NCBI GenBank assembly: GCA_001695595.3
Contig: MBPM02000049.1
Coordinates: forward strand, 434,001-498,000
Length of the DNA stretch: 64,000 nucleotides
From: Plasmopara viticola
Lineage: Eukaryota; Oomycota; Peronosporomycetes; Peronosporales; Peronosporaceae
Direction: 5' to 3'
Under the pieces are notes generated by a model. The model searched no databases and had not been told where the DNA came from. It saw only the letters and a program-made list of their open reading frames with translations. This document shows positions 35,401-46,290 of this stretch, one piece after another. Each line of letters starts with the position of its first letter. Position 1 is the stretch's first letter. A program made the position numbers and the translations under genes.

Positions 35401-37400
35401 TATGAGACCAACCTTTGGTATTGGCTCTTTCTTTGCTTAGTTCCATCGCGTATGTGGTAATCACCGGTCTTGCACGAGTCGTGCGAAGGAAATGGTGAGC
35501 TTATTTATCGTCACCAACGCCCGCAATGTTCGGAAATATCTATCTTACGTGTCCTGGTCAGATTTGTTGTCGAAAGTGAAAGGTCGAACGACCGCGCCGC
35601 TTTTCGAGAAAGTCATAGCACTTTTAAAAGCGCATCTGCTTAATCACGTGCTAAATATTGGAGCCATAAGAAGCAACAATCTCTACAATATCTAACGTAT
35701 GAGCGAAATAAAGCTATCGAAGTCGGCTTTGACATTCAAATTGCAAGCTCTTTGAATAGACCTCGGACCTTTGAGACTCTTTAGTAGAGGCGAAGCTCAT
35801 TTTGTTCATGATGCATAATTTTTTCAGTTAGCTTTACCGCCATGCATCTCAGCAATAGGTGTCCGAACTGCGTTGGGAAGTCACTTTGTTCGTCGCACGC
35901 TTCTCGATCCACAGTCCTGGCTAAGCGCTTAAAATATGCGATGTCTGACCTCATCGCCGTATCATAAATATGGCAGTGGCTTTGGGCACGATTAGCCGTA
36001 GTCTGTCCGCCTGAATACGCCGTAATAAAAAGGTCGAGCTCCGAAATACAAAATAAAGGGATGCGGAAGGCATAGAACTCGTATAATACTCAATCGGATT
36101 CGACATTATTAAGTCTCATTACGCTTTACAAAAATATTCAATGCGTCTACATCGTCTTCGGCATATGCTGACACATGCCACTTCAGAATTGTGAAAAACC
36201 CGGTGTTTGGGATTCTACCTTGTTTGCATATACCTATTAGCCTTCTCAAGCAGTAAGTCCTTATATTCAGCAGTATTTAATCCTCCATTGAGATAACGCT
36301 TGGATTCTTTTTTTGTGTATGTTTTGAAATTGTGTGCTCTACCTTTCCTTTGCTGATAACATTTCGCAATATAGATGATAATTGATTGACATTAAAAACC
36401 AAGCCCGAAGAAAAAAGGTTTGTGAGCCCTATTCAATTCAAAACTTGACAAGAGCTGTGCTTTCATGAGCCCTTTCCGCATCAAAACTTGAAAGAAGCTG
36501 TGCTTTTTATGAGTGCTATGGTTTGATAATATAAATGGGTTCATACCTCGTCAATGTGTGGACCGCATTGTTGAGCGTAGAAATCTCCAAACTTGGCTTA
36601 TCGAAATTTTGGCACCACAGCGCGCGTATCGTGCACTGTGTCTTCGAGTGCAGCGCTTACTGTTTTCAGCTAGCCATTTGTCATGGCTCTGACATCAATG
36701 AGCGAATTCCTAAAAGCTGTATAGCACTTGTCAAAACGCAACGATAAATCGCGGGTCCCTATCCGACACCACCGTGCCCGAAAAATTACGATGATTGTAT
36801 AACACGACCAATACAGAAATGTCCGTGTGGTCAATGGCTTTCGGCAAGCCGACGTCAAAGCTGAGGATTGTAGATCCCCAAAGCGAAAGTGGGTGGCTTC
36901 AGTGTGAGCCGCAAATTGACCCTTTGGCATAAGTCACAGAAACTTATATTCGTAGCCGCCTTAATGTACATACTGGGTCTCCAGTATGTGCTGGAAGCCA
37001 CGAAAATTAATATTGGTCCAAATTTCCACAATTTGGGCAACATCTGCGTATCGTACTGTATATCTGGTCGTCCGGCACAGTGACTCGTCTATATATGACG
37101 AATTACTTTATAGAAGAGTATTTTGTCTGTCCATCACCTTGATAAGCATTGATCCCGCCCTCAATCTTGCTGATATGGCGAAAAAAGTGGCTGTACGACG
37201 GCTGAAAAGTAGCGCCATATTGAGCTTAGCCGTGTGTTTTAGGAGGCCGGGCGAGCCTTGTAACTAATGTGAATTTTTTTCACGACGCAGCTTGAACACA
37301 TCGCGCTGAGAGGCGCAGCGTTCAATTTTGCTACAACTCTGCTCATAGGCAAAGAGATTCTTCGTAAAACCGAGTGCCTCTCTTTGACAAGAGAGGCTAC
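29480..37400 (+). repeat. ancient ~8-kb dispersed repeat, copy B
   Basis: A collinear same-orientation partner of 1,100-9,140 (anchors listed there). It contains only short, broken frames. In places both copies share peptide patterns. On the minus strand, ELAEVCK followed by SYNPRKK at about 31,960-32,060 matches ELAEACK and LYNPRKR at about 4,565-4,640 in copy A. On +, EHIALRGAAFNFATTLL near 37,280 matches EHIALSGEAFDLATRLL near 9,030. The element was probably once coding, but I cannot name it. It has no SINE at the site occupied in copy A (see 36,672-36,684). Confidence 0.65.
36672..36684 (+). other. empty target site matching the copy A SINE insertion
   Basis: AGCCATTTGTCAT here corresponds to the thrice-repeated TACCATCTGTCAT at the SINE dimer in copy A. 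Flanks on both sides align (TTTTCAGC/TTTTGTTT before; GGCTCTGACATC/GGTACTATCGGC after). This shows the SINEs arrived in copy A after the two copies separated. Confidence 0.6.
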
Positions 37401-39054
37401 CATTTCAGTCACTTTATCAGGTCCATATATTTTTCGGGTATCACGAAATGCTCGATTGGTAGACGTGCGTTGGTCGTTTTATCTGTCTCACAATATATGC
37501 GGTTTGGCCGGGTATCTACCAGCACAGGCATGTGATTGACGGTAAGTGCTTCTAGATGTGAACGGGGGCCACACGACACTTTTGCAGTGGAGTAGGTATA
37601 ACGCTTTCGGATTAGCGACCGCTCATTTTATTCACCTTTATTGCAATGAATGTTTTGTCATTTGTCAACTATCGTTGACAAAATGGATAACAAAATACTT
37701 AGAAAGTAAAGCGGCTTTATGTGTTCTGTTGCATAAAAAGATCTATGCAATGGTTAAATACGGCGAAACGTTTCTCAATAGGAAATTGCTGATGTTCCTG
37801 CACTCCTTCTTTTGTAGGTGTTGTGTGACCCCGTCATACGTATCGCGTCCGCCAAGCTGCAGAAATAGTTGTAGACGTAACAAAGCATGACTAGTGTAGC
37901 ATGACAATGAGCAAGGAAAGACTGAAGAAAAAAACTTTATACAATCACCAGAGAATCAATCAAGGTGCAGAAACAGAATAAAGCAAAGAAAAACAAAGGA
38001 CTTTAAGCTGACAAAGCTTTGGGCTGCCACCGGGAAAAGTCTAACCATATCATTAGAGAGAAATTGTTGCGTATAGTCCATAACTATTAAAAAGAGAAAA
38101 ACTGTATTTTTCTAGCTCTCAAGTTTGGCAAGAGGTAAAACTTGGTCAACCCTGTTTTCATTTCGAAGCAAAAACTCGTGCGATGGCTCATATGCTTGTG
38201 CAATCAGCGCATTTAAGCGGTCCTACAAATTGCGCATGGTTATTAGGCATTTTGTTGAATCAAGGGGTTAGAGATACCTTTGATCATGCTGGCATGTATC
38301 GGCTTGGTCATTGGCTTATGGGCAGGTACACGCTAGTATTCAAAAGAATTTAGAAAGAATAGAAAGTAGATATTTCACAGTTATACTTTTTCGCCTTCTG
38401 TTGTTGATCCGAGAGGACGCTATTTAAGGCGTTTCTAGGCGCAATTGAAGTGGTCTATGCGAGTATACTTTTTGTGCTGGCGAATGCATCGGCAACGACC
38501 GCCATATCGTCGATCGCCGCCGCTGATATATAGTAGCGTGCTAAATGCGAATACTACCGATGTCTTCGACAAATTGCTTCACGAGTGATCGTGCTAAGCG
38601 TCTGTCACAAAAAGCGGCAGTGCTCAATAAAATAATCTGAACGGAGTGGGCTGAGCAAACGGTGCACTAAAGATGAGGTAGGTTTAAAAGCCCAGCTTTA
38701 CCGTACAAAATTCGTCTACCCGTGGTGGTCCAGCAGGGTCAATTCGAGCCCCCAGAGCACAAGATTGATCGAAAACGGTTCGCTGCAAAATAGTCGGACG
38801 AGCTATTAGGACAGCTAAACCACCGCAGAGTGCTTGAAAAAAAGATGACCAAGAAGTATGAGGTAAAATCCTCGCGTCAATAGAAATGTTTATGATTGGC
38901 GGTGAATGCTTGAAACCACCTTATTGATTGCGAAGGATTTATTGCGTCTAATTAAAAAGAAGCTTGATCGTTTAAGCCTTTATGGGCTTTTTAGGCTTGA
39001 TCTAGAATTAATCCGCAGTACGCTCTCAGAGCTGTACAGATACCTGCCCTCCTA
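37401..39054. other. intergenic, nothing firmly recognised
   Basis: A + frame at 37,546-37,890 (114 codons) is Cys-rich and leucine-rich but has no recognisable motif. The remainder is stop-dense. I see no repeat boundaries. Confidence 0.3.
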
Positions 39055-39521
39055 ATGGAATCAAGGTCGGAGCCGAATGATCCGAGTATTGGCGATCAAG
39101 GTCGAAGTCGAAAGCACATACAGTTCCTGAGCGCAAAATGCTCAGGTCTAGACGATATTACCTCCATAAAGAGAGACACTGAGTGCAGGGTCGCAAATCA
39201 GATCACCAGATCATCATCGGTTAGAAAGTCCATCAGCAAATTAAATAGGCTCGTAGATTTAAAGCTAATATAGCTTGGTCCGTCCGGGACAGTACTGCTA
39301 CGGCAACGTACGGGTTGCACAGTAGGTCGGCAGATCAAGGAGGAAGGATAGAGGATCCAGTCTGCGAACGTTCTTTAATGGAGCTGTATGAGTCGAAGCC
39401 TTAAGGTACAGGGGCGCCAAAAATCAGGCGGTAAAGATCCAAAAGCCAAGAGTGACAAAAAGACGCAGCGTTCATCTGCGAGGACACATAAAGAGAAAGG
39501 CTTTGGACCAGGGCTTACTAC
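39055..39521 (+). pseudogene. coding-like relic upstream of a SINE
   Basis: A 72-codon + frame (39,055-39,273) starting MESRSEPNDPSIGDQGRSRK. It is followed in another register by a basic segment (GGKDPKAKSDKKTQRSSART, about 39,430-39,490) that runs up to the SINE. The hydrophilic, Arg/Lys-rich character resembles a retrotransposon gag tail, but no zinc knuckle is visible. Weak. Confidence 0.25.
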
Positions 39522-39871
39522 GTGTCCAATAGATTAGAGATCTAAGCTACCGGAACCCACGCGCTTGGACTAAGCTGTCTCTATCGCGGGATGCTAGTAA
39601 CAATCCGACGCATATTGGGACCGGGTTCCGTACCCCTCATTACACAATGGGGCTTTTTCGGTCAGTGAGGCGTTCCCCACCCAAACTATCCAATCAGGCG
39701 CCTTTTGGTAGGGCAGTCACACACCCGGATGTGATGGCTCGTCCACTTTAGTGGCCTATCTCCGGCTGCCTTAATTCGGATCCTATGGGTATCGAACCAG
39801 GTACCTCCCGGTCCTGGGTCGAACGGCTCACCGCTCGAGCCACGGGGTCGGTGTGTCCAATAGATTAGAGA
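39522..39871 (-). mobile_element. full-length tRNA-derived SINE
   Basis: Body 39,541-39,852 (312 bp) on the minus strand, flanked by a perfect 19-bp duplication GTGTCCAATAGATTAGAGA at 39,522-39,540 and 39,853-39,871. Read on the minus strand, the first ~66 nt hold a pol III A box (TGGCTCGAGCGG) and B box (TGGTTCGATACC), the hallmark of a tRNA-like SINE head. An unrelated body follows, ending near GGTAGCTTAGATC without a long poly-A tail. It is the best-preserved member of the family in the window. Confidence 0.9.
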
Positions 39872-41145
39872 AAGATGTACTTTACACCTCAGAACCTTAC
39901 GAGAGTGTTCACATTCCGATCTACTACTGATGGTACGAGTTGTGAAAATTGATAGCAGTCTTATTTACATTTCGGTCCCTCTCTGTATGAGCTGTGAAAG
40001 AGATGTCTTGAGTAATGTGTCTAGCCATTTAAATACATACAATCACACTTTTAAAAGACATAATTTCAAAAAGCACTAACACAATATTGTTGATTGAAAA
40101 AGTGCCTTTCGAGTTAAGTTTTACTCAAACTGTGTCTTAATTCTGCGTGCGCCATTTTCAGTACAACATTTTTTAGCGATATGTGGCCCTCACAAGCTTT
40201 TTAAGGCAAAGGTCTGATAGGTCATTAGAGGCTGTTCGTGCTATGCTATATGGTCGGTGTTGCTTACCATCATGTATTTGCGCTTGACACCGGCATCTTT
40301 TCGCTGAGCAAGCAGCACTTATACATTGCACTGCTTGCAAAGCGCTTATTTTTAGAACTTCCAGGGCAATTTTTTTGCCTTTATATATATAATTAAAAGG
40401 GGCCCACTAATTCGACTAAAGATAAATGACTCGTATTTAGCAGCCAATTACGAATTAGGTATAAAAAGATGAAAAACAACAGAAATTTATTCCCAAAAGT
40501 GAACACTTTTTTCAAATTTATATGATTACGATATCGATATGTCTGAAGCGAGATGTTGGATTTTCGGAAAAATCGCTTGAGAAGAGAGACGCCTTAATTG
40601 CGGTGCAATAAGGTGTTACCGGTTGATATTAAGGCTTCTTCGCCGCTCATTTCACTTAAGTTAACTCCTTTGGATTTCGTTGCTCAAAATAACTATTACG
40701 CTGGCTTGACAGTCGCAATACCTCAAATTTTTCTTGTAATTGCCGCGTGAGTTTTTATATATTAGAATAGTCTGGAATTTGTATAAATAAATAGTATAAA
40801 TATTGATAAGGACACGTTCTTGCTGGGTAAATAAATAGCTCATGGTTTTCACGAGCCTTCCAACCCATTTGTACGGACAAATTGTCTGAGACGAGGGCAT
40901 CTGCAACCCTTACCTCCATACTATCACATCCTAATCTATATGCAAATGTCGTATTTAGCCTTTGTTCATCAAAAAACCTTTTATTCCTCATGGTAAAAAA
41001 GGTTTGGGGTGTAAAAAGTGCCCGTATTGCGCGCATTTAGAAATTTAATTTAGGGCTAGTGCTGATCTTGCGAAGCACACAGTTCACTTCCACTCCTGCC
41101 GTTTAGTTGTATAAACGTGGAATTAGACGCCTCAACTTTCTAGGC
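39872..41145. other. intergenic upstream of the LRAT-family gene
   Basis: AT-rich. A minus-strand frame of 93 codons at 41,036-40,755 looks weakly coding (it includes MRNKRFFDEQRLNT), but it lies head-to-head with the next gene and has no known motif or signal peptide; not called as a gene. The promoter of the + gene should lie in the last few hundred bases. Confidence 0.35.
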
Positions 41146-42363
41146 ATGGGCGGTGTGTACACTCGCGTGCTAAATGTTGCGTCATTGCGACCCGGTGATC
41201 ACGTTTGCATTTGGGACTACAGTCGCTGGCCCCTATCATATCAGCACCATGGCATCGTGTGGGCCTCGGGTGCCACAATCGCTGACATTCGCGTGTGTCA
41301 CGTGTGGAGCCCGCTTGAAGGCTATCAGGAGGCCCAGGCCGACTCGTGCTTTCGAATTTCGACACTGGAAGAGTTTTCGTACGGTCGCAAGCAAACGCAC
41401 TTGCGTCTCGTCGAGTACCACACGTCAGGGCTACGCGAGGTGCTGTCGAGGTGGGGTGAAGTCCATCTTAGTAAAGCCGACTTGCCCGAAGTCGTTTTGG
41501 CACGATGCAAATTTCTATTGGGCCTGGGTCGAGGAGATTTTAACATTTTTACACAAAACTGCGAGCATGCAGCTCATTGGTGCATGACAGGGGAACAATG
41601 GTGCAAGCAGACACTAACAAAAGTGAAGGGTCGTGTGCCGTTTGAACGAAGGCTTGCGAAAGAAGACGTGGACGCACTAGTGAACGAAGTGGAAGAGATT
41701 AAGGCTATTTCGCGCGCTGTGGCTGACAATGTAGTTAAACTTTCGGGCTCGAACGTGTTTCTGAGGATAAAAGGAGGTTATGTACGAGTGCAGGCTGACA
41801 GAACGGTGAGTGTTGTACCGCAAGGAGACGACCCGACTACGTGCGGACGGACGGCCTTTCGTCTTGAGTGTTATGCTAGGGGCTACAATAGCATTCGTGT
41901 GCGTTTTTTTCATGAGGATACAGGCTGTTATATGTTTAGTCGATCGACATATAGCTGCTTTCGTGATTTGCGCATGAAGGAACCGATGGCGGTACGTGGC
42001 AAATCGGGACTCACATGGGAGTACTCTACACTTGGATACCTTCGAAGTATGAACCAGCACAGACGCTACGTGGGTGTACGAAACGACGGCTTGATGATAG
42101 ACGTGAGCATGCGTGGAGACGCCGCACGAATCGAGTTTGTAGCCTGTGAAAGAGTTACAGAGGCGTACACGCCGCCAGATATTCACCAGGTTACGCGCAC
42201 ATACAACCATAATAAGTCGATTCAGTATACCGAATCGCAAAGCATGCTGGACTACAAGGCGGCTGAGCTCAACAAAATGTCGCCTACCGCGTCCAGTCCA
42301 ACTCCCTCGAATGACAGGGCAGGAGCAGCAGCCACTGTACCGCCTGTCAGTGAGGTTGTATGA
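41146..42363 (+). CDS. LRAT/NlpC-P60-fold protein with a beta-rich C-terminal domain
   Basis: An intact 405-codon frame from the first ATG (MGGVYTRVLN). The open frame extends 39 bp further upstream but only to TTG. Residues ~1-165 form an LRAT-type domain: LRPGDHVCIWD at the start, YQHHGIVWASG with the catalytic His, and FTQNCEHAAHWC with the nucleophilic Cys in the NCEHxxxWC pattern. The family comprises circularly permuted papain-fold enzymes acting as acyltransferases or phospholipases on membrane lipids. Residues ~195-350 are Gly/aromatic-rich beta repeats (YVRVQADRTVSVVPQGDD, YVGVRNDGLMIDVSM) reminiscent of a fascin-like beta-trefoil, which is inference. The last ~45 residues are disordered. 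A decayed homologue lies at 53,425-53,968. Confidence 0.75.
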   Translation: MGGVYTRVLNVASLRPGDHVCIWDYSRWPLSYQHHGIVWASGATIADIRVCHVWSPLEGYQEAQADSCFRISTLEEFSYGRKQTHLRLVEYHTSGLREVLSRWGEVHLSKADLPEVVLARCKFLLGLGRGDFNIFTQNCEHAAHWCMTGEQWCKQTLTKVKGRVPFERRLAKEDVDALVNEVEEIKAISRAVADNVVKLSGSNVFLRIKGGYVRVQADRTVSVVPQGDDPTTCGRTAFRLECYARGYNSIRVRFFHEDTGCYMFSRSTYSCFRDLRMKEPMAVRGKSGLTWEYSTLGYLRSMNQHRRYVGVRNDGLMIDVSMRGDAARIEFVACERVTEAYTPPDIHQVTRTYNHNKSIQYTESQSMLDYKAAELNKMSPTASSPTPSNDRAGAAATVPPVSEVV

Positions 42364-42756
42364 TAAACAATCCGTCGGATTTCGGACCTTAAACAGACCA
42401 TGTAAACTGTTTCATAATCGGAGCAGGTGACCTCCTTATATAAATTCAATAGCTCCGCTCGCAAGCAAACACATTTTTCTTCTTGCCGTCCCCCTACGCA
42501 CCTTTCTCACTTCAGAACCAGGCTGCATTTTACGCGCCCCGGTCTTAGTTATGGCAATCCCGGCTGGAAAGAAACGAGCCCAAGCTTGCTTTCCCGTTCA
42601 ACAAGCCAACAGATCGCGTCTTTCTTCTTTCTCGAGTCGTGCAGAGCCTTAGCTCTTGCAGTCAGGCCTACAATTTACTGTAAGCTTCCCGCGGCGCGGG
42701 GAGACGGCTTTTGAACGCGGATAATGCCAAAAACTTTTGATTGAATTTACTTTAAC
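42364..42756. other. intergenic, 3' of the LRAT-family gene
   Basis: Short interval between the LRAT-family stop codon and the LINE derivative; no supportable gene seen. Confidence 0.4.
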
Positions 42757-43936
42757 TACCCTATTGTGTTTTCGGAAAAGGTTGGGGTGACGCCCTCCTT
42801 CCAAGCGCGGGGGCTTAATGCTCGCGCGCTTCGGGCAGGTGCTCTCGGGCATCTGCAGGTCTCTAACGAGTCTCACCCTCGACGCGACGGTGTCCAGCAC
42901 CAGGCCAAACCCCCTTCCACGCTCTTAATCGCGCCAACCGCATCCGGATTGGCTCCTTTAATGTGAATTCTCTAGGTTCGAAGCGCAAGAAGCACGTAAC
43001 ACTCCCCGAAGATCTCCGGCGCTACCGCGTCGATATCCTTGGCCTCCGCGAAACCAAGATCTACGATAGAGGTGAGCACCGCATTGATGACTTCCTTCTA
43101 ACCCTGAAAAAAAAAACGAAGCCAAGACCGAAGTCACTGAAATCCGCCGCCACTGCAACCCGTCGGGCGCCACTCGACACGCCCAATCCCGAGAAGAAAC
43201 CTGGCGCCACATTAAGAAGCTCGGAACAATCCTCGGCGATATTGAAGATCTATCCCGACGCAAGTCCCTGGCCACCCTCGCGCTCCACCGCCTCTGGTCC
43301 GTCTGGCTCCGCCCCACGCTCATCTCACCCAAGACCTGCATTCGACTGTACAACACCTACGTTTTACTAATTCTGCTGTACAACTGCGCCACTTGGGCTC
43401 TTATCAAGTCAGAGCTCCACGGCCTCGAGAGTTTCCATCGCCGCCAGCTTCGCTACGCTCTTGGCTATCGCTACCCCCGACCCATTTCGAATGCAAGACT
43501 CTACGACCTCTGTGATGAGCGGCCGCTGAGACTACGACTGACACAAGCTCGCTGGCGCCTGTTTGGCCATGTACTTCGCCGCTATCCCGACATTCCAGCT
43601 GACCTCCAGATGCGTGCCTTCTTCTTCTCCACCGCAGCAAAATGGCGCGGACGTTCCCGCACCACGCTCCCCTCGACACTCGACCACAATCTTGTTTCCC
43701 GTGGCTCCGGCTTTCGACTCCGGACAGCACAAGACCTCGAAGTGGTACGTACCCTTGCACAAGACCGAAAGAAATGGAAGACCCATTTGACCTCGGTGCT
43801 GGATGCACTGCCCGCCGAACGAGACTCGACGTATGCGGACACCACTCTATGCCGTGGACTAGCCAGACTGAGCCTAGCACGTGCATACCTTGGCAACGCG
43901 ATAACGTAATACATTACATTACATTACCCTATTGTG
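42757..43936 (+). mobile_element. long LINE deletion derivative, copy 3
   Basis: Body 42,769-43,924 on +, flanked by a perfect 12-bp duplication TACCCTATTGTG at 42,757-42,768 and 43,925-43,936. Nearly the same sequence as 25,316-26,459, with the same endonuclease-to-C-terminus junction at a Lys-coding A-run (43,107-43,115). Here the frame is broken: the frame from 42,963 ends at 43,368-43,370, and the C-terminal part reopens in another frame (43,610-43,909). The tail is (ACATT)3. Confidence 0.9.
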
Positions 43937-45200
43937 CCAGAAAATGTTATTTGCACGTAGGGAGTTTAAAGTGTCGGCACGTCATCTATTTCGACCTTAT
44001 CTCTCGCTATTATTTTTCTCAAAACAATATTGACTCGATTATCCACTAAAATCATGTACATATCCTTTCAGGATTTCCCCTATATTTTTTAAGACGACCG
44101 TAAATACTTTGTTTTGTCCAATTGCAATGACTTGAATTATTCTCGTGTGGGATTGATATTTAAAGACTTCAGTGCCTTTTATTAAAAAACGTCTGATGCA
44201 TTTTCAAACAGATCTCAAAATTGTTTCAACCAGTTGAAATTGCACTGGTATTTGTAAGCTAAACCTTAAATTGCGGATAAGCTTTGCCTCTTGCCTTACA
44301 GCTTTGAGATTTGTTATCTGGAGTCAATTGAAATCGACATCCAAAGCCCGCCTTTTGGGGTGCCAGACTTATCTAATTTACGCCACATCATTCAAATCGA
44401 AGTGATAAATTATGCTTTGTTACGGGCCGTTAAACAGAACAGACTCAGGTACCTGTGGGGGTGGCGCCTGTTGTGGGGTAAAGGTATAGTATATCTCTGA
44501 AAAAGCTATAAAGACCAGAACTTTCTCTTTAGTATTAAAAGATTATAAAGCATACTCGACCACGGGTGATCAGTTGCTCGTGATTTTCGCTCTAACTAGA
44601 ACGACCGAGCACTTTTTAAATGATAACTTCGACAAAGTCCTTTGTGATTTAGTATTACATTTAATAACAATTGAAAGCAATATTGCTTTTGGAAAACATT
44701 AAGCTACGCAAGGGCTCTCGCTTATTTGCCTGTAAGCTAAGTAGGCTTAAGTCGTTAGATTAGACTCGCCCAGCAATACCCCCAACTAGAATGTGACAAC
44801 CATTGTTTTTTATCGGAACCGGTAACGTCATCGTCTTATTCTTCATTCGGATACAAACACCCTTGTACGAGCGTGTGGCCGGTGTTTCAGATATACGGTA
44901 ATTGCTAGAGTCGTATGCTGCCTTTTTGTGATCACTTATTCTCGGAAGATACAATGTCACTCAATGTGCTTTAACTTGCTCAAAGTTAAGATGCCATAGA
45001 AAACGTTGCATACGATCCACGAGTTATGTGTTGTAATGTTCGGAAGTGAGAAAATACATCAGTGGCGTCCGTAGGCTGAGACGAAAGCTTTCAATACAAG
45101 ATGTATGAAAGTGATCACATCCTTTTCAAATACGCACATGCGACAATGTTAAACTCTTGCTCCACTCTCCTTTGCTGCACTGTCGTCTGCAAATCGGTGT
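43937..45200. other. intergenic, nothing recognised
   Basis: AT-rich with only short isolated frames on either strand. No domain, RNA or repeat signal could be supported. Confidence 0.35.
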
Positions 45201-45214
45201 TAGTGCCTGCAGCT

Positions 45215-46290
45215 AGCGCTCGCATGTAGACACCGGTTGAAATTTGCGATCACTGATATCACAGTCGACAATGCTGCAGATGATGGGCTTGGACACTACT
45301 TTGACTATCGTTGATAATAAGCCTTTACTGACCTTTTCGATGCAAAGGCACCGGAAAAAATACACGTGTGGGGGTTGGACAAAGAATGCATCAGTGTCAC
45401 CTTTTGGCCAATTCACAAGTTTTTGAAACTCAAAATAAAGCATTAGATCATCTTTGATATTATCTTGTCTTCGCTTGCCAAAATGTGCGCTTGCTATACT
45501 TTTCTTGTCTTAATCTCCAATTTATTGCGTATAGCTACAGCTTTCGTTTGCACATATAGACAGGTGGAAAACTTCAATCGCTGATATAACAGACGAAAAT
45601 GCTGAGGTTGGCTAGACTCGGGCAATACAACACCCATCGGTATTGTTGAGCCTGCTTTGATCTATTCTATGTGAAGACGCTTAGTACGAAACGTAGAGTG
45701 GCTGGATTAGTGTCGTCTTTCAGCCAAGATACAAATCTATAGCGCTCGAGATCAGGTGTCTGATCACCTCTCATGGGTTCATCTTTTCTTTGACAAAACG
45801 TACACTGTTTTTGATACGCTATCTCAAAATTGAGGCCAATGGCTGTATTGGTTTGAGAATATTGCAACCGTTGATACCACACACAATTTTTACGCATAGT
45901 TTAGGCTTAGACGATACTTTTGCAATCGGTCGAATTAAGCCAGCTTTGGCCTGCTCATTGTCAAGGGGTCCTATGAGACGTCGCTACGAAATGCAACCTC
46001 TGTTTAATGAATTTGTGGTAGCAAATCAATCAGTGTAGTGGATTAAAATTTAATTTCCTTTGGTACTCTTATACAATTTCATCTGCTGTGCTGTTGATTT
46101 ATATGTAGTAAAAGCTTAAGTTTGCGCGAGGATTGATATTGCGATGGCTAAAAGCACGAATGGGCCTTTGCGATCGGTCGGGAACGAGCAATGATATATC
46201 TATCGGTGGCAATTAAGCAGCTTTAACCTGCTCGATGTGAAGACGTTATGTAAGACGTTGGTACAAGTGACGAGATTTGTAATTAGAGGC
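45215..46290 (+). repeat. degenerate tandem repeat, about four units of ~0.3 kb
   Basis: Related blocks start near 45,228, 45,560, 45,840 and 46,120. Shared features in order: a GATCACTGATATCACAG-like segment, then a TTGGACACTACTTTG-like segment, then TAAGCCTGCTTTGACC-like, then TCTATGTGAAGACG (clear at 45,665-45,680 and 46,228-46,243). Divergence is high and spacing varies from about 280 to 335 bp. It may be a decayed internally repetitive gene; short + frames read GLDDTFAIGRIKPALACS in unit 3. Confidence 0.45.

Noticed and set aside
39787..39852. tRNA gene on the minus strand (A and B boxes present)
   Set aside because: The boxes belong to the head of a SINE with a 19-bp target duplication. 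The expected acceptor stem pairing is not apparent, and the head is repeated at 49,360-49,425.
40755..41036. Small minus-strand gene divergent to the LRAT-family gene
   Set aside because: 93 codons, no motif, no signal peptide or RxLR-type motif, and overlapping an AT-rich promoter region; insufficient support.
41107..41145. N-terminal extension of the LRAT-family frame
   Set aside because: Begins with TTG. The first ATG (41,146) fits the usual distance to the LRPGD motif.
42769..42900. HDV-like self-cleaving ribozyme at the 5' end of the LINE derivatives
   Set aside because: The GC-rich conserved 5' block suggested it, but I could not draw the nested pseudoknot by hand. Left only as a test in the findings.
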